Assembly (NCBI GenBank): GCA_002633005.1
Contig: NMRA01000006.1
Span: 1,382,117 to 1,446,116 of the forward strand
DNA length: 64,000 nt
Reading direction: 5' to 3'
Source of the DNA: Phoronis australis
Taxonomy: Eukaryota; Phoronida; Phoronidae
Positions 1-11,486 of this stretch are shown one piece after another (positions within the stretch are counted from its first letter, which is position 1; every line of letters starts with the position of its first letter). A program made the translations under genes and the position numbers. Under the pieces are notes generated by a model. That model saw nothing but the letters and a program-made list of their open reading frames with translations. It did no database searches and was not told the origin of the DNA.

Positions 1-228
1 GCCGGCAAAGCCAAAGTTTTATCCCCACGCGAAATAGCCTCGTTTCTGACGCTCGACTAAAAAGGAATCTTTCAATCATAATTAATGGATACTATATACC
101 ATTCATTAGTATATACCATGCATTATGTTTTTAGAAAAAAAGCGATACTCAACGTCCCACAATAAAGACAAGTCTGTTCGCCAGCTTGGCTCGGCTGGAT
201 ACTACCGGGTTCATGAACTCGGTTTATT

Positions 229-436
229 TACGAGTTCTCAGGGCCTCCACTGGAGGCGCCAGTATGCTTGTGACGTCAGTGGGCAAAAGGGGAATTGGCC
301 AACATTCACCATTCTGCGGGATTTGGACAACATTCACCATTCTGCGGGCAGAATGGTGAATGTTGGCCATATCCCCTTTTGTCCACTGACGTCACAAGCA
401 TACTGGCGCCCCCAGTGGAGGCCCTGAGAACTTGTA
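229..436. mobile_element. near-perfect palindromic (foldback/MITE-like) element
   Basis: The two arms are reverse complements over about 85 nt each. The left arm starts GTTCTCAGGGCCTCCACTGG at 234 and the right arm ends with its complement at 431, with few mismatches. The centre holds a 20-bp direct repeat (301-320 and 329-348) starting AACATTCACC. The palindrome stops one base before an N at 437, so the right boundary and any target duplication cannot be read. It is either a non-autonomous inverted-repeat transposon or, less likely, a hairpin artefact of assembly. Confidence 0.7.
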
Positions 437-437
437 N

Positions 438-3313
438 AAAGCATCATTGCATCCAGCGCCATCTGTTTGCCGTAAAGGTTTTGGATGAGCGGGTACCTCC
501 GACCCACCACTGCATCACCAAGAAAGAAAATTTAAATATGCCGTCAATACTTGGTGTAACCATGCCAATTTTAGGAGTAAATGTTTCCAGTTTATAGTAG
601 AGGAACACGAACCCTTTTGCCCCCTATCTAAATCAACCACTGAGATTGTGGCTGCTCCGCTCCGGCCGTGACTTTGATATGATGAACTATTACAAATTTC
701 TTAAGATATTTTCGGGAGATAAGGAACGCAAGAAATACAGCTTAATAATTGGGAATTGTATCAAGGAGTCTATAATTTTTGGAATAAGAGTTTTGCATTG
801 TAACTGGAAAAAATGAATAAGAGTTACAGAACACTCACCTTTCTGATGCTGTAGCTTTGGGTTTTACAGGGATGTAGCCTAGCAATTAGTTGACATTTGA
901 CGTGTGAGTTAAAAACACTACATGTACAGACATTCGGAGTTCATCAGTGAACGGGTCGAGACGTCTGCTTAGAATTCGGCAAACAAAATCTGGAATACCA
1001 TTCGGGGATTGAGGAATTATCGATGACCAAAACTATGATGTAAAATGCACCTGGCAAGGAAGCAAACTGTTAACTTTCCTCCCCTCCTCGTCTTCGGGAA
1101 ACCGTGCAAACCGTTGCACACCCACAGTAATCAGGGCAGAACAAACTTCCCACACGGCTTTCCGCACAGTTGCTTTTGACACTTGTAATGACTCGCCGAC
1201 AAGTGATCAGAAAGCGAATCGTAGAGTAAGAAGGAGTTTATGAATTAGCGGGCAATGAAGTGCGGAGATATGGCGGGTTAAGATGAAGATTTGAAATGAA
1301 AACTATTGTCTCTGGACTGAAACTGAAGCGCTGACATATGGTATGAGGACTTAATTTTTCCAAAGGCTTGCTGTGTCTCTCAGTGGTCTTTCGATATTTT
1401 CTTCGCTCGCTCGTTGAATAATTTGTCTGTGTTTCACATCCGCCGCATTTATTTTCGAGTAAGGTTTCAAACACACTGCCAAACGAAACTTGAAATTTGG
1501 AGTAGGTACTCGGAATTTTTACTCAAAATCATACTCGAAATATAGATAAGATACACTTACTTCGAGTTTACTCGAAAAGTGATTACGTGCTCGAAATTTC
1601 GCGTACAAATTTTTCGAGTATGACATTAAATTCACCAAAGATGAGTTTGTGTGCTCGTGTTGAGTATTTAGTGTGAATTTGAGTCTTGAGTCGAGTCTGA
1701 GTGCGGAGATTAGAAACCGGGCCTAGAGTTTACTTTTATGGTGGAGAAACATTGCACGGGTGTTGTAAGCTACGAATTTGCATATAATTGGTCTTGACTG
1801 ATTAGGTTTCTTGAGTTTCAGTGTGTGGAATCTACAAATGTCTTTGTAACCAACCTCTATATTTCACTTCTTACCCAGAACAATAACGGCTTTATCGTCC
1901 CCTTTGCGTTCATTTTCTGGCTCGTTGACTCCGTGAATTACTGTTATTATTTCTACGAAAATATTGATCGAGACTGCCAACACTGTTTTGAAGGTCACTA
2001 CTTTCACCTTGAGGTCACGAATCTGGTCGTTCTTTTCCTTCAGTTGGATTCGTGGACGCTTTTAATTTTGTTTAGGGCAGGTTCAAACAGTTGCTCACGC
2101 AGTTTTAATCACTTTGGGCGATGTTAGTGCCTTTCAAAACCTCAGAATTTCGGGATCGTTTTCGCATGTACTGCGATCTGCCTCATGGACGGGGATAATA
2201 CTTTTAAAATCCAGTGTAGTTTGTGTCATCTTACTAATCGCTGTAGCGGCGGTTGGTAAGAAAACCTCCAAGATCTGACTTCGTACTCATTTGTTGACCA
2301 CAATGAAAACGCAAACACGCAGCAAACCTCTACACGCAATAAGCCAAAAAAGATGAACTGGAAGGAAAATAACAACTCAGTGCACTAAACAATCATGGCT
2401 AGTTAGAATACAAATACAAAGCAGAATAAGGCCACGCCCAAACTTGTATTCAGAGTTATATTGGAAAACATAGCCCCATACAGCATTCAATACACGCAGG
2501 ATAGTTCTTAAACAAAATGTTTCCACTACAATTCGATCAAGATAAAAAGTTTACTTACATCATTTTACTCTCATGACACAACCGCAGCGTGCGATACATA
2601 CCTGTGACCTGTTCATTCAACACAGGTTTTTCGTGACTGATCAATAGCCATTCCAAAATCTTTAGCAGAAATATGTCGTTTTCAACATAGCGAATGATGG
2701 TATTGTCTACTCTTTCTTGCCTAGTTATTTTTGTGCCATGTTGGTATACAAAGTGATCTTGAATGGACCCCCATGCACTTAAGTGCATGAACAACCGTCG
2801 CGAGAGAGAACACACCGTGTGTCCATTGTAACGCTGTTCACGAGAATGGGGTCGAAGACATTCGTCCATATGACGGGATGTTGTTTACCAATTCGCCTTT
2901 CTCGAATTCAGCGACCCCCGACAGAATAAGTATTTTGGAAAAAGTGCTTTCTTGCAACTAAAGTTTAAGAACATTTATAGACAAAGGAATCGTGTTAATT
3001 TTGAACTGAAGCAAAGAAGAAAGATTGAGAACCTTATGAAAATAAATTTTTTTTGATGTCTTAGCAAATAAGAATTAAAAGGAGGCCACAGGTTTCGTGT
3101 TAAAAGCAACGCGAATCTCTACGTAAAATACTCGAACACTATCTGGATTACATCGCAAACAACAACGGCATGTATGATGCGGTATACCGTATTATAAATA
3201 CGTGATAATTCACGTTCAAGTCGCTTTGCGAAACCCCTCTAATGACGCAACGCTCTATAACGCATTTTAAGTGCATGTCAGATAAGTAAATTCTTGGGAA
3301 AGAGTCGAATATG
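438..3313. other. intergenic, no recognisable gene
   Basis: Only short open frames without recognisable domains or credible splice partners are present. The segment around 1,500-1,720 is rich in TCGA/ACTCGA words, but I could not define a repeat boundary. An open frame of 104 codons on the minus strand (2,555-2,869) matches no family I know and has no supporting context. Confidence 0.5.
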
Positions 3314-4260
3314 TTTGAATAAAAGGTGGCGGACATTGCCGTGGAGATAGCGTTTATCTTAAGTAGATTCTGGTGTCAAACAGCTTTTCCCCGATAAGAG
3401 ATCGTAAATTGTTGGTGAGATTCTTTTTTGCAAGCTTCAAGAATGAAGGTCTTCTTGAACTGCCCTCTTCCTCAATACTCACGTCTACGTCCCCGACCCT
3501 TTTTCTTCGTCGGAAACGGCATTTTCAATTCACTGGTGTATTAGTAACTTCATGCAATTATATGACGCACCACTGTACATGTAGACGCACTTTTAATGAT
3601 GCCATGTGTGTGAATTCGTAGCTAACACCTGACCATCTTTGAATAAAAGGTGGCGGAAAATGCCGTGGAGAAAGCGTTGAGTTCTCAGCTTAAGTAGATT
3701 GTTCTGTCAAAGACACCTTTTTCGCACCAAGAACTCACAATTTTTTGATGATATTCTTCTTGCACGCTTCAAGAATGGCGGTCTTCTTGAATTACTCTCC
3801 TCCTCAACATCACCGTTCACGTTCCCGATCCTCTTTCTACGTAGGAAGCAGAGCATTTGGAATTAAGTATTACTGACATCACACAATTTTATGATGCAAC
3901 TCTGTAGATGTATGTCGTAATTTAAATTATTCCAGAAGAGTAAATTCGCAGCTAACACTCGGGCATCTTTGAATAAATTTGGCGGTCGTTGCCGTGGAGG
4001 AAGTGTTGAATTTTTAGCTTTAAGTACTTGGTGCTGTCAAACACCATTTTTCCCGCAAAGAGGTCACAATTTGTTGGTGTTATATCTCTTTAAACGCTTC
4101 AAGAATGATATTATTCTTGAATTACTCTTCTCGTCACCGTTGACGTCCACGTCCACTACCCTCTTTCGCTTTGGAAAGCACGGCATTTTGAATTAAAAGA
4201 TGTACTGCTGACAGCATGCAAGTTGATGACACCACCTTGTGTGACACAATTGAAATTGAC
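3314..4260. repeat. three-unit diverged tandem repeat, period about 325-330 bp
   Basis: Units start at about 3,314, 3,638 and 3,968, each with TTTGAATAAA followed by a GGTGGCGG or TTGGCGG word and GCCGTGGAG. Each continues through a TTCAAGAA...TTCTTGAA inverted motif and a CGTTCACG/CGTCCACG-type C-rich stretch. The units differ by many substitutions and small indels, so the array is old. I see no shared open frame, and whether it is a satellite fragment or a dispersed element is unknown. Confidence 0.7.
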
Positions 4261-4323
4261 CTATCGCAAGCTCCGCCCCTATGCGAACAGTCACGTGATA
4301 CCCGACAATCGAACGAGACGTGC

Positions 4324-4450
4324 GTTCAATAGACGCTAGGACCTAACTAAAACCTAGTCAAAGTCACGTGCTCTCATTTAAAATGCACGGCAACATCTCA
4401 TGTAATCTCGTGAAGTCTTGCTTTTCTACGAGGTCCTAGCGTTACTGAAC
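4324..4450. mobile_element. short inverted-repeat (MITE-like) element
   Basis: The left end reads GTTCAATAGACGCTAGGACC and the right end is its imperfect reverse complement, ending TAGCGTTACTGAAC, which gives terminal inverted repeats of about 20 bp around a 127-bp element. No clear target-site duplication is visible and there is no coding content. Confidence 0.4.
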
Positions 4451-5097
4451 GGGAGGGAGATGTCAGAGGCAAATACACTGTGCTAAACGGCGTTCCTGGT
4501 GGAATCGGTGAGTGTTTTTGCACTATTTGAAAACGCTTCGACAGAGACAAGAGGCGATGCTTTTCAACAGAGAATGGTACGTTGATGATATGGGAATTTG
4601 TAAAGGTGACGATGAAAAAATAAATGCTCGAGGCGCCAGCGAAAATCCGAAGAACCCCTCGGCCTCGGGGCCACCTTCACCTGACAAATGACAAGGCCAC
4701 TGATACATATACGATATGTTCATATAAAGCTGAGTATATACCTTAAAGTCGAATTATCTGTACGATTTCATAGATTACATGATCTTTCGAATAAAATCAG
4801 TGAAGATTCACCGATATTTTTACTCTGTCGTCTGCTAAATTTCGCCAAATGAAAAGTAGGTCACAACTGGTAGGACTCCTGGAGTAAAGTAGGTTATAGA
4901 TTACAGACAACACATGCACTATAGTCTCTGACTAGGTCGACTCGATAGCACTGTTTACGCTTTTCTAATCTTGTAACGAAATATTTTGATAAAAAAATTC
5001 AGGTTCATAACTCAGGTACACACTCATCTCGTCCTAGGCAAACAGTTAGCTCTGGTAGGTCTAGGGCTGTGTCTAAGTCAAATTAATGTCTGGAATT
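4451..5097. other. intergenic, nothing recognised
   Basis: I see no supported open frame, RNA gene or bounded repeat here. Confidence 0.4.
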
Positions 5098-5424
5098 CAG
5101 TGGCGGATCTAGGATACCACAGGGGGCCCAACATATGTTGCCTCGTGGAATTGGGCAAAGTGCAATTGTATGTGCATAGGCGGCCCGAAAGTTGCAGGGG
5201 CCAGGGATGTAGACCGTTGGACCTTCTGTTCAGAAAATCTATCGGTGGACTAAAAAAAAAAGGAACACGATTCCGCCGCGATATGGGGTCTAAGCCCCCC
5301 CCCTCTTCCGCTACCGGTTCTAGTTACTGAACTCAATATTTCCTCACGCTCTTGATGTTTCATTTTGCTTGCGGCAGCCAAGGGTGGGGGGCTGGGGCCC
5401 CTGCCCCCCCTAAATCCGCCTATG
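5098..5424. mobile_element. short DNA element with CAGTGGCGGAT-type ends
   Basis: The left end reads CAGTGGCGGATCTAGG and the right end reads CCTAAATCCGCCTATG, an imperfect inverted repeat. GAATT flanks both sides (5,093-5,097 and 5,425-5,429), a possible 5-bp target duplication. G- and C-runs sit just inside both ends. Similar ends recur at 10,571, 11,363, 12,714 and 12,869, so this is a local family. The CAGTGGCG ends resemble non-autonomous hAT elements, but the expected 8-bp duplication is not seen. Confidence 0.5.
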
Positions 5425-5429
5425 GAATT

Positions 5430-6516
5430 GTCCGTTTGCACCATTAAGACATTTAAATTAGGCCTACCTTTTTATGAACTTGGCATTTTTTGTAGTTTCA
5501 TTCCTTAAAGGTAGCTTTCATTTAATTTTGAAGGTAGCATGATCACTAAGTCGTGGTATGGTTACAAAAGATTACAAGTCTGGTGTGGTAGTTGCAAAAA
5601 TAGGGTATTTACAAAAATAATTCAAATTCTTTTTTAAACCTTCGATCTAAATATCATGTTTGAACAACTTCAAAATGAGCTCTCTCTAACTCCGAGTCTA
5701 CAGACATAGTGTATACTAGAGGTACACGTCAAAAACAATTCACCAGTTTATTTTTAGTGACAACAGCTCGACCAAGGCTTTGAATTCCGGCAGTAATCCA
5801 GTGCCCTTCCCTGTGCCGATCTAATCTCTGAATTTTGACCGGGAGAGGAGTTCAGTTGAACGCCAGCCTACGGTTTATGAATAACAAAAATGTACCTCTG
5901 ATACGAAACAAAATAATGTCCATTATGTTGAAATAAATAAAAAACATAAAATAAAAATGTCCTTGAAAACAACAAACTACCGCTAGAGTGCTGAGATCCA
6001 GCAAGTGCCGAGACAAAGGCGGCCAGACGCAGGAAACTCGGGAGTCAAAATCTGAGATAGCCCTGCACCACAGCCACCAAGCTGAAAAGTGCGTATCTTG
6101 GAACTAATATGTTTGTGTTTATTATAGCCTTTGAGTTATCAAGCAACATCGCTAAGTTCAGCTGCTCGTGTGGCCGTACAATTTGATCTATAGTTTACGC
6201 TTTTCAACATCATTTTTCGGCTTAGGACATGCCAAAAAATGACGGGATATTATTCTGGAGCAGCATAACGGCTGTCGGTGCTACACACGCCATATCAACA
6301 CCGTTTCCCTATTCTTAGCAGACAATTTCTTGAGCTGTCGACTAAAGTAGGTTTTATTCGACTACGAGTGGTTTGTCGGGTAAAATGGCGGCTTGGAAGC
6401 GCAGACGAAGGTGTGCCAAGAATGCTGCATTCTGATTGGTCAATTAAGCCGTCCGTCATAATCCTGGCGATAGGTCAATTGCGACAGCGACTTAGTGATA
6501 TGATATGCAGCGTTGT
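5430..6516. other. intergenic, no recognisable gene
   Basis: The segment is AT-rich with several AAATAA and AAAATAA words near 5,930-5,960. I see no supported gene or bounded repeat. Confidence 0.4.
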
Positions 6517-6952
6517 TTGTATGGTCGTCTCTGTCCAAACGAAACCTGCATTTGTGAACGTTGATGTTAAATAAATACTTCGATTAGATTAAAATTGATA
6601 TTGAATACGTCAAAGCGTTGTACACAATTTACAGCACAGAAATGTCCATTGCCATTAAAATAATTTTGAAGAGAATCAGCCGAAAACTGATGAAAAATAC
6701 TGTTAGAGAATGTGGATTTGTTTGTTTTGGGATTATTTTCTTACCGGCTCACGGAGAATGCCTATGACTGGTAAGAAATAAAAATACAGTAATTTTGAAA
6801 GAAAAGCAAAGCAAAGCACGACTTATTTTGAAAGGAAATTCGGCACAGACACCTCGTGAAAATCACAAATGCTGCATCAAATACGATACGCTAAAAATTA
6901 ACCAATATGAGTACACAATTCAAAGAAATGCCTATGAACCTCATATACCTTA

Positions 6953-7057
6953 TTCAAGTCAAGTCAAGTCAAGTCAAGTCATTTTATTTATAGTCAGTTT
7001 AAATGAAACAAGAGAAAACATTAGCCACAGGCTAGTATACCGAGAAATAAATTCATG
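6953..7057 (-). mobile_element. retroelement 3' end with (TTGAC)n tail, copy 1
   Basis: On the minus strand an AT-rich 3' end containing AATAAA runs into a TTGAC pentamer array (plus-strand TCAAG repeats, 6,953-6,980). This is the usual look of an invertebrate non-LTR retrotransposon 3' terminus. No reverse-transcriptase coding sequence is attached here, so the insertion must be strongly 5'-truncated. Confidence 0.45.
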
Positions 7058-7670
7058 AGTTATACAATAAAAAAATATGAAATTAAAATAAAATTATAAA
7101 TACTATTGTAGCGGTGGTGTTATGTGCAGCGTTGTGTGTTATGTGTGTGGTGGATGACCGCCGGTGTCAACCTGACGGATAGATGCTCAGTCGTTTTGAA
7201 GTTTGGATATTTAAAAAGGAAGAGTAAAAGGAGATTTGAATTGATTAAAAATACATTCTTATTTATTGATGTTGTCGAAAATTACAAACAGTGGTTATGA
7301 GAAAAAAATATCAAAAACTATTTAGCAACTCTAAAACTTTTAGAAGAAATTATAGGAGACTTACAAGACGTAACTCATATTGCTAGGAGATCGGACTGGA
7401 GCGGGTTTCAAACCCCAGACAGCCCTCCAAAACTGCTTGTGCGCGACTTTTTATACACTAAACGAATGCACGTGAGAGTGAGTACATGACATGAGTGACG
7501 TAATGAAACACCACTATAAGAGGAGTCAATTAATAAAGTGGCGCGAAACTGTAACTCTAATTCACAAAGGGAGGGCGCGCCCGTCACACTCCCCCAACCT
7601 CAGATCTAATGTTAAGTTATTCAACATAGATCAAAATTATGCAGTAGTAACATTGAGCGACAACTTCAAT

Positions 7671-7678
7671 GATAATAA

Positions 7679-7721
<43 letters not shown>

Positions 7722-7757
7722 AATAACTATAACAATAATAACAATAACAATAATAAT
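7671..7757. repeat. (AAT)n/(AATAAC)n microsatellite, LINE 3' tail
   Basis: The array is directly downstream, in minus orientation, of the LINE fragment at 7,828-8,106, separated by about 70 bp of 3' untranslated sequence that contains AATAAA on the minus strand. It is best read as the simple-repeat tail of that LINE. It creates spurious Asn-rich and Ile-rich reading frames. Confidence 0.8.
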
Positions 7758-7827
7758 GTTTATTGTACATCGTAGGCTTTGCCTACTCATACATAAATAC
7801 ATAAATTCAAACGTATATTCAGAATAT

Positions 7828-8106
7828 TTACACGGAGAGCAGTTCTTCTCTTAAAGCCATAACCTTCTGAATATACAATGCGAGGCGCTGGATGCTGTCA
7901 TGATTTTTCTGTTGGAATAACCTAACAAGAGAATAGTTAACATTGAAAAGCTCTGAAAGAAGATTTCTTCTCAGGTCTCCAAGAACAGGGCATCGACACA
8001 TGAAATGAGGCTCATCTTCAATTTCACCCAGACAGCATATGCCGCATATTCTCTCACTTCTAGGAATACCCATATTAGTCGGTGGGCCAGATCTCATAGC
8101 GTTCAT
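7828..8106 (-). pseudogene. non-LTR retrotransposon ORF2 C-terminus, truncated copy 1
   Basis: The frame ends in a zinc-knuckle-like block, C-G-I-C-C-x(7)-E-P-H-F-x-C-R-C-P, which is typical of the extreme C-terminus of LINE reverse-transcriptase polyproteins (pattern C..C....E.HF...CP). It then runs LRRNLL...LYIQKVMALREELL to the stop. Everything upstream of this C-terminus is missing: similarity to the longer copy at 9,776-10,108 stops near 8,074. This is a dead 5'-truncated insertion. Confidence 0.7.
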
Positions 8107-8488
8107 CCTTGTGAGTACTTTGGGGAGGCAACCTAGTTTTTTCTATGTGGCTAGATAATATACCTATAAATCAAATTCCAAAAAGTTCCCACGTCTACAC
8201 TTGCAGATTTTTTTAAGAAAAGGTGTTTTTGTTGCACAAAATATGATGCACATTCCTGCCACTTGAAGGCGCTTTTCTATTGAATTGACCAATCAGAGAG
8301 CCAGATTGTATTGTTGTGCTTAGTTACTTCAATATGGCTGCTCCCATGGAGTGTGATGCCTGTATAATTCAAGGTTTATCAAACAGCACAAAATTGTGAT
8401 GTCAGAGCCTAGAGAAGCTTAGGAAAGCTTCCTGACGAAAGCTGATTGACTGTGGAACTCTGTAGATCAGTAGATCAAAAAGAAGAAG
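8107..8488. other. unique spacer before N at 8,489
   Basis: This stretch is absent from the second copy of the block. It ends at a single N, after which sequence equivalent to 6,517 onward starts again. No gene is seen. Confidence 0.5.
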
Positions 8489-8923
8489 NTTGTATGGTCG
8501 TCTCTGTGCAAACGAAACCTGCATTTGTGAACGTTAATGTTAAATAAATACTTCGATTAGATTAAAATTGATATTGAATACGTCAAAGCGTTGTACACAA
8601 CTTACAGCACAGAAATGTCCATTGCCATTAAAATAATTTTGAAGAGAATCAGCCGAAAACTGATGAAAAATACTGTTAGAATATGTGGATTTGTTTGTTT
8701 TGGGATTATTTTCTTACCGGCTCACGGAGAATGCCTATGACTGGTAACAAATAAAAATACAGTAATTTTGAAAGAAAAGAAAAGCAAAGCACGACTTATT
8801 TTGAAAGGAAATTCGGCACAGACTCCTCGTGAAAATCACAAATGCTGCATCAAATACGATACGCTAAAAACTAACCAATATGAGTACGCAATTCAAAGAA
8901 ATGCCTATGAACTTATACCTTAT

Positions 8924-9025
8924 TCAAGTCAAGTCAAGTCATTTTATTTATAGTCGGTTTAAATGAAACAAGAGAAAACATTAGCCACAGGCTAGTATAC
9001 CGAGAAATAAATTCATGAGTTATAC
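8924..9025 (-). mobile_element. retroelement 3' end with (TTGAC)n tail, copy 2
   Basis: Counterpart of the element at 6,953, with a shorter TCAAG array (8,924-8,940). The AT-rich 3' end with AATAAA on the minus strand is kept. Confidence 0.45.
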
Positions 9026-9632
9026 AATAAAAAATATGAAATTAAAGTAAAATTATAAATACTATTGTAGCGGTGGTGTTATGTGCAGCGTTGTGTGTTA
9101 TGTGTGTGGTGGATGACCGCCGGTGTCAACCTGACGGATAGATGCTCAGTCGTTTTGAAGGTTGGATATTTAAAAAACAGGAGTAAAAGGAGATTTGAAT
9201 TGATTAAAAATACATTCTTATTTATTGATGTTGTCGAAAATTACAAACAGTGGTTATGAGAAAAAAATTAGCAAAAACTATTTAGCAACTCTAAAACTTT
9301 TAGAAGAAATTATAGGAGACTTACAAGACGTCACTCATATTGCTAGGAGATCGGACTGGAGCGGGTTTCAAACCCCAGACAGCCCTCCAAAACTGCTTGT
9401 GCGCGACTTTTTATACACTAAACGAATGCACGTGAGAGTGAGTACATGACATGAGTGACGCAATGAAACACCACTATAAGAGGAGTCAATTAATAAAGTG
9501 GCGCGAAACTGTAACTCTATAATTCACAAAGGGAGGGCGCGCCCGTCACACTCCCCCAACCTCAGATCTAATGTTAAGTTATTCAACATAGATCAAAATT
9601 ATGCAGTAGTAACAGTTAGCGACAACTTCAAT

Positions 9633-9633
9633 G

Positions 9634-9687
<54 letters not shown>

Positions 9688-9724
9688 GCAATAACAATAA
9701 TAATAATAACAATAACAATAATAA
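9633..9724. repeat. (AAT)n microsatellite, LINE 3' tail
   Basis: This long AAT array with AAC interruptions lies just downstream (minus orientation) of the LINE C-terminus at 9,776-10,108. It is the counterpart of 7,671-7,757 and has a different repeat number. Confidence 0.8.
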
Positions 9725-9775
9725 TGTTTATTGTACATCGTAGGCTAAATAAATTCAAACGTATATTCAGAATAT

Positions 9776-10108
9776 TTACACGGAGAGCAGTTCTTCTCTT
9801 AAAGCCATAACCTTCTGAATATACAATGCGAGGCGCTGGATGCTGTCATGATTTTTCTGTTGGAATAACCTAACAAGAGAATAGTTAACATTGACAAGCT
9901 CTGGAAGAAGATTTCTTCTAAGGTCTCCAAGAACAGGGCATCGACACATGAAATGAGGCTCATCTTCAATTTCACCCAGACAGCATATGCCGCATATTCG
10001 CTCACCTCTAGGAATACCCATACGTCTCCCTTTCTCTATATTAAGTGAGTGACCTGAACACCAAAATTGCGCAAGTATTTTTCCCGAATAGGCGCTTAAG
10101 CACTTCAC
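9776..10108 (-). pseudogene. non-LTR retrotransposon ORF2, C-terminal 110 codons
   Basis: It has the same C-terminal cysteine/histidine block as the 7.8-kb copy (ICGICC...EDEPHFMCRCP), preceded by SAYSGKILAQFWCSGHSLN. It is continuous and in frame with the upstream segment at 10,115-10,570 except for one TAG stop, and together they form the post-reverse-transcriptase tail of a LINE. The catalytic domain is absent. Confidence 0.75.
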
Positions 10109-10114
10109 ATTTTG

Positions 10115-10570
10115 CTAGCTGACAAGATCACGTTTAATAAGACTATAAAATTCATATTTATTTGAGCTACCTATTTCCAGTTGCCATTCCTGTACGCCAC
10201 AATCCAGTAATCTCTGTTTGAATACTATAATAAACTCAGCACTAGTACCTAGGCCAAATAACCACACTTCTCCATAGCCGTACCTGTACAAAATTTCTTT
10301 GACACGGTGTGCCCAGTTACAATTACCATTTTTACTTTGTTCCCTAAGCATACTATAACACTTCAGTGGGTACCCATGTTCTTCCATATCCAGTAATTTT
10401 GTCCAATAGATAATTGGTTTACACATATATTTTGTAATTAACAAATGTCTCCCACATTCACCACGACCCATAGCATTTGGCGTTTTAATAATCAATCTCA
10501 GAACATATTTACAGAAATCATGAACTTTTTCAATAGATTCACACATTGATGCTCCCCATATTTCTGCACC
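10115..10570 (-). pseudogene. non-LTR retrotransposon ORF2, post-RT region
   Basis: The frame contains GAEIWGASMCESIEKVHDFC, then CKYVLRLIIKTPNAM, then a GRHLL...IIYWTKLL block and NKYEFYSLIKRD. This arrangement is characteristic of the region after the reverse-transcriptase domain in many invertebrate LINEs. A TAG at 10,115-10,117 separates it from the last 110 codons in the same frame. Upstream the frame runs directly into a CAGTGGCGG element end at 10,571, so the rest of the LINE has been lost or displaced there. Confidence 0.7.
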
Positions 10571-10640
10571 CAGTGGCGGATCTACGTTTTCAGCAAGGGG
10601 GGGTTTAGGATTCCCGCCAAAGTGGAATCCTAGGCGCGTG
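10571..10640 (+). mobile_element. terminus of CAGTGGCGGATCTACG element
   Basis: A left end starting CAGTGGCGGATCTACG, followed by a G-run, interrupts the LINE reading frame. The matching right end with the same ATCTACG variant ends at 12,714, so one roughly 2.1-kb element or composite is possible. The flanking bases give no clear target duplication. Confidence 0.45.
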
Positions 10641-11189
10641 GCGCCGAGCGGGAGGAGGTTGGGAGGGGGGTTTCTCCTCCCATGTAAGAATTTTTTGTTT
10701 TGTTTTTGTAGCCAAATAGTGAAATTTCCATGCATCCTGGTAAGTTTCTTGCACTTAACATGTCTCTGGAGTTTTTCTTAAGATACTGATTAAAAACCCT
10801 TCTCGATTTCGTCACATGAACTTGGCACATAAGTTTCGTGAAACCATATTGTGCACATCTGGGTATGAGTCACGCCACCAGCAAAAATTTTTGTTGGGAC
10901 ATCTGCTTACACACACCTTTTTTAGCATACGAAAAGTCGTACACGAAAAAGTGTGGTGTGTATACAGGGGTGTAGACAATTTCCAAATATTCAAGAGCAT
11001 AATTAAGGAGCACCGACGGGGCGTAAAAACTTGAATATCAGATGATCGCGTAACAGCAGTCTCAAGTTGTTTAAGAACGAAGACCTGTACTCTTAGTCCG
11101 GAAATAAACATGTGTTCTGTCTCCTTACGAGAAAAACTGGCGAACGATGATGCTCTCAACTCATAGTCTATTATCAAAGGCGACAATAA
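10641..11189. other. possible transposon interior, no gene recognised
   Basis: Short frames on both strands (longest about 136 codons, minus, 10,812-11,222) show no domain I recognise. Confidence 0.35.
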
Positions 11190-11486
11190 ATAATTAGGTA
11201 TCACTTTATTAAGCTGAATCACGTTGACGACAATTGAAAAACGTCAAATCTATCAGGAAACAAATCATCTGAAAACAGTTTCACGAAACCAAAACATCCT
11301 GTGCACACGTCCAACCGGACAAAATGTTGGGCCCCCCCTTGTGATATCCTAGATCCGCCACTGAATTAAGTATTACTTTATTAAGTTGGTACACGTTGAC
11401 GACAATTGAAAAACGTCAAATGTATCAGGAAACAAATCATCTGAAAACAGTTTCACGAAACCAAAACATCATGTGCACAGTGGTGA
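11190..11486. repeat. about 120-bp direct repeat flanking an element end
   Basis: The segment 11,190-11,308 recurs at 11,368-11,486, sharing CACGTTGACGACAATTGAAA and continuing to CACGAAACCAAAACATC. Between the copies lies a right terminus of the CAGTGGCGGATCTAGGATATC family, ending at 11,363. The repeat suggests that the terminus is embedded in a rearranged or composite element. Confidence 0.65.

Larger units (their letters stand above)
6517..8074. repeat. 1.5-kb duplicated block, copy 1
   Basis: This block matches 8,490-10,022 nearly throughout. It contains, in order, unique-looking sequence, a retroelement 3' end with a (TCAAG)n tail, and the 3' end of a minus-strand LINE with an (AAT)n tail. 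Copy 2 starts at the base after the N at 8,489. The copies differ in TCAAG repeat number (about five against three), in (AAT)n length, and by a 16-bp indel near 7,775-7,795. An unmerged haplotype overlap is the likeliest explanation. Confidence 0.85.
8490..10022. repeat. 1.5-kb duplicated block, copy 2
   Basis: This is the second copy of 6,517-8,074, starting at the base after the N. It carries the same order of a retroelement end, an (AAT)n tail and a minus-strand LINE 3' end, but here the LINE continues upstream beyond 10,022. Small indels and substitutions separate the copies. Confidence 0.85.

Noticed and set aside
2555-2869. Minus-strand frame of 104 codons
   Set aside because: I do not recognise it, it has no neighbours or splice partners, and a frame of this length can arise by chance in 64 kb.
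7491-7802. Asn-rich or Ile-rich open frames over the AAT arrays (also at 9,498-9,743)
   Set aside because: They are translations of a microsatellite that forms the tail of a LINE, and no other coding evidence exists.
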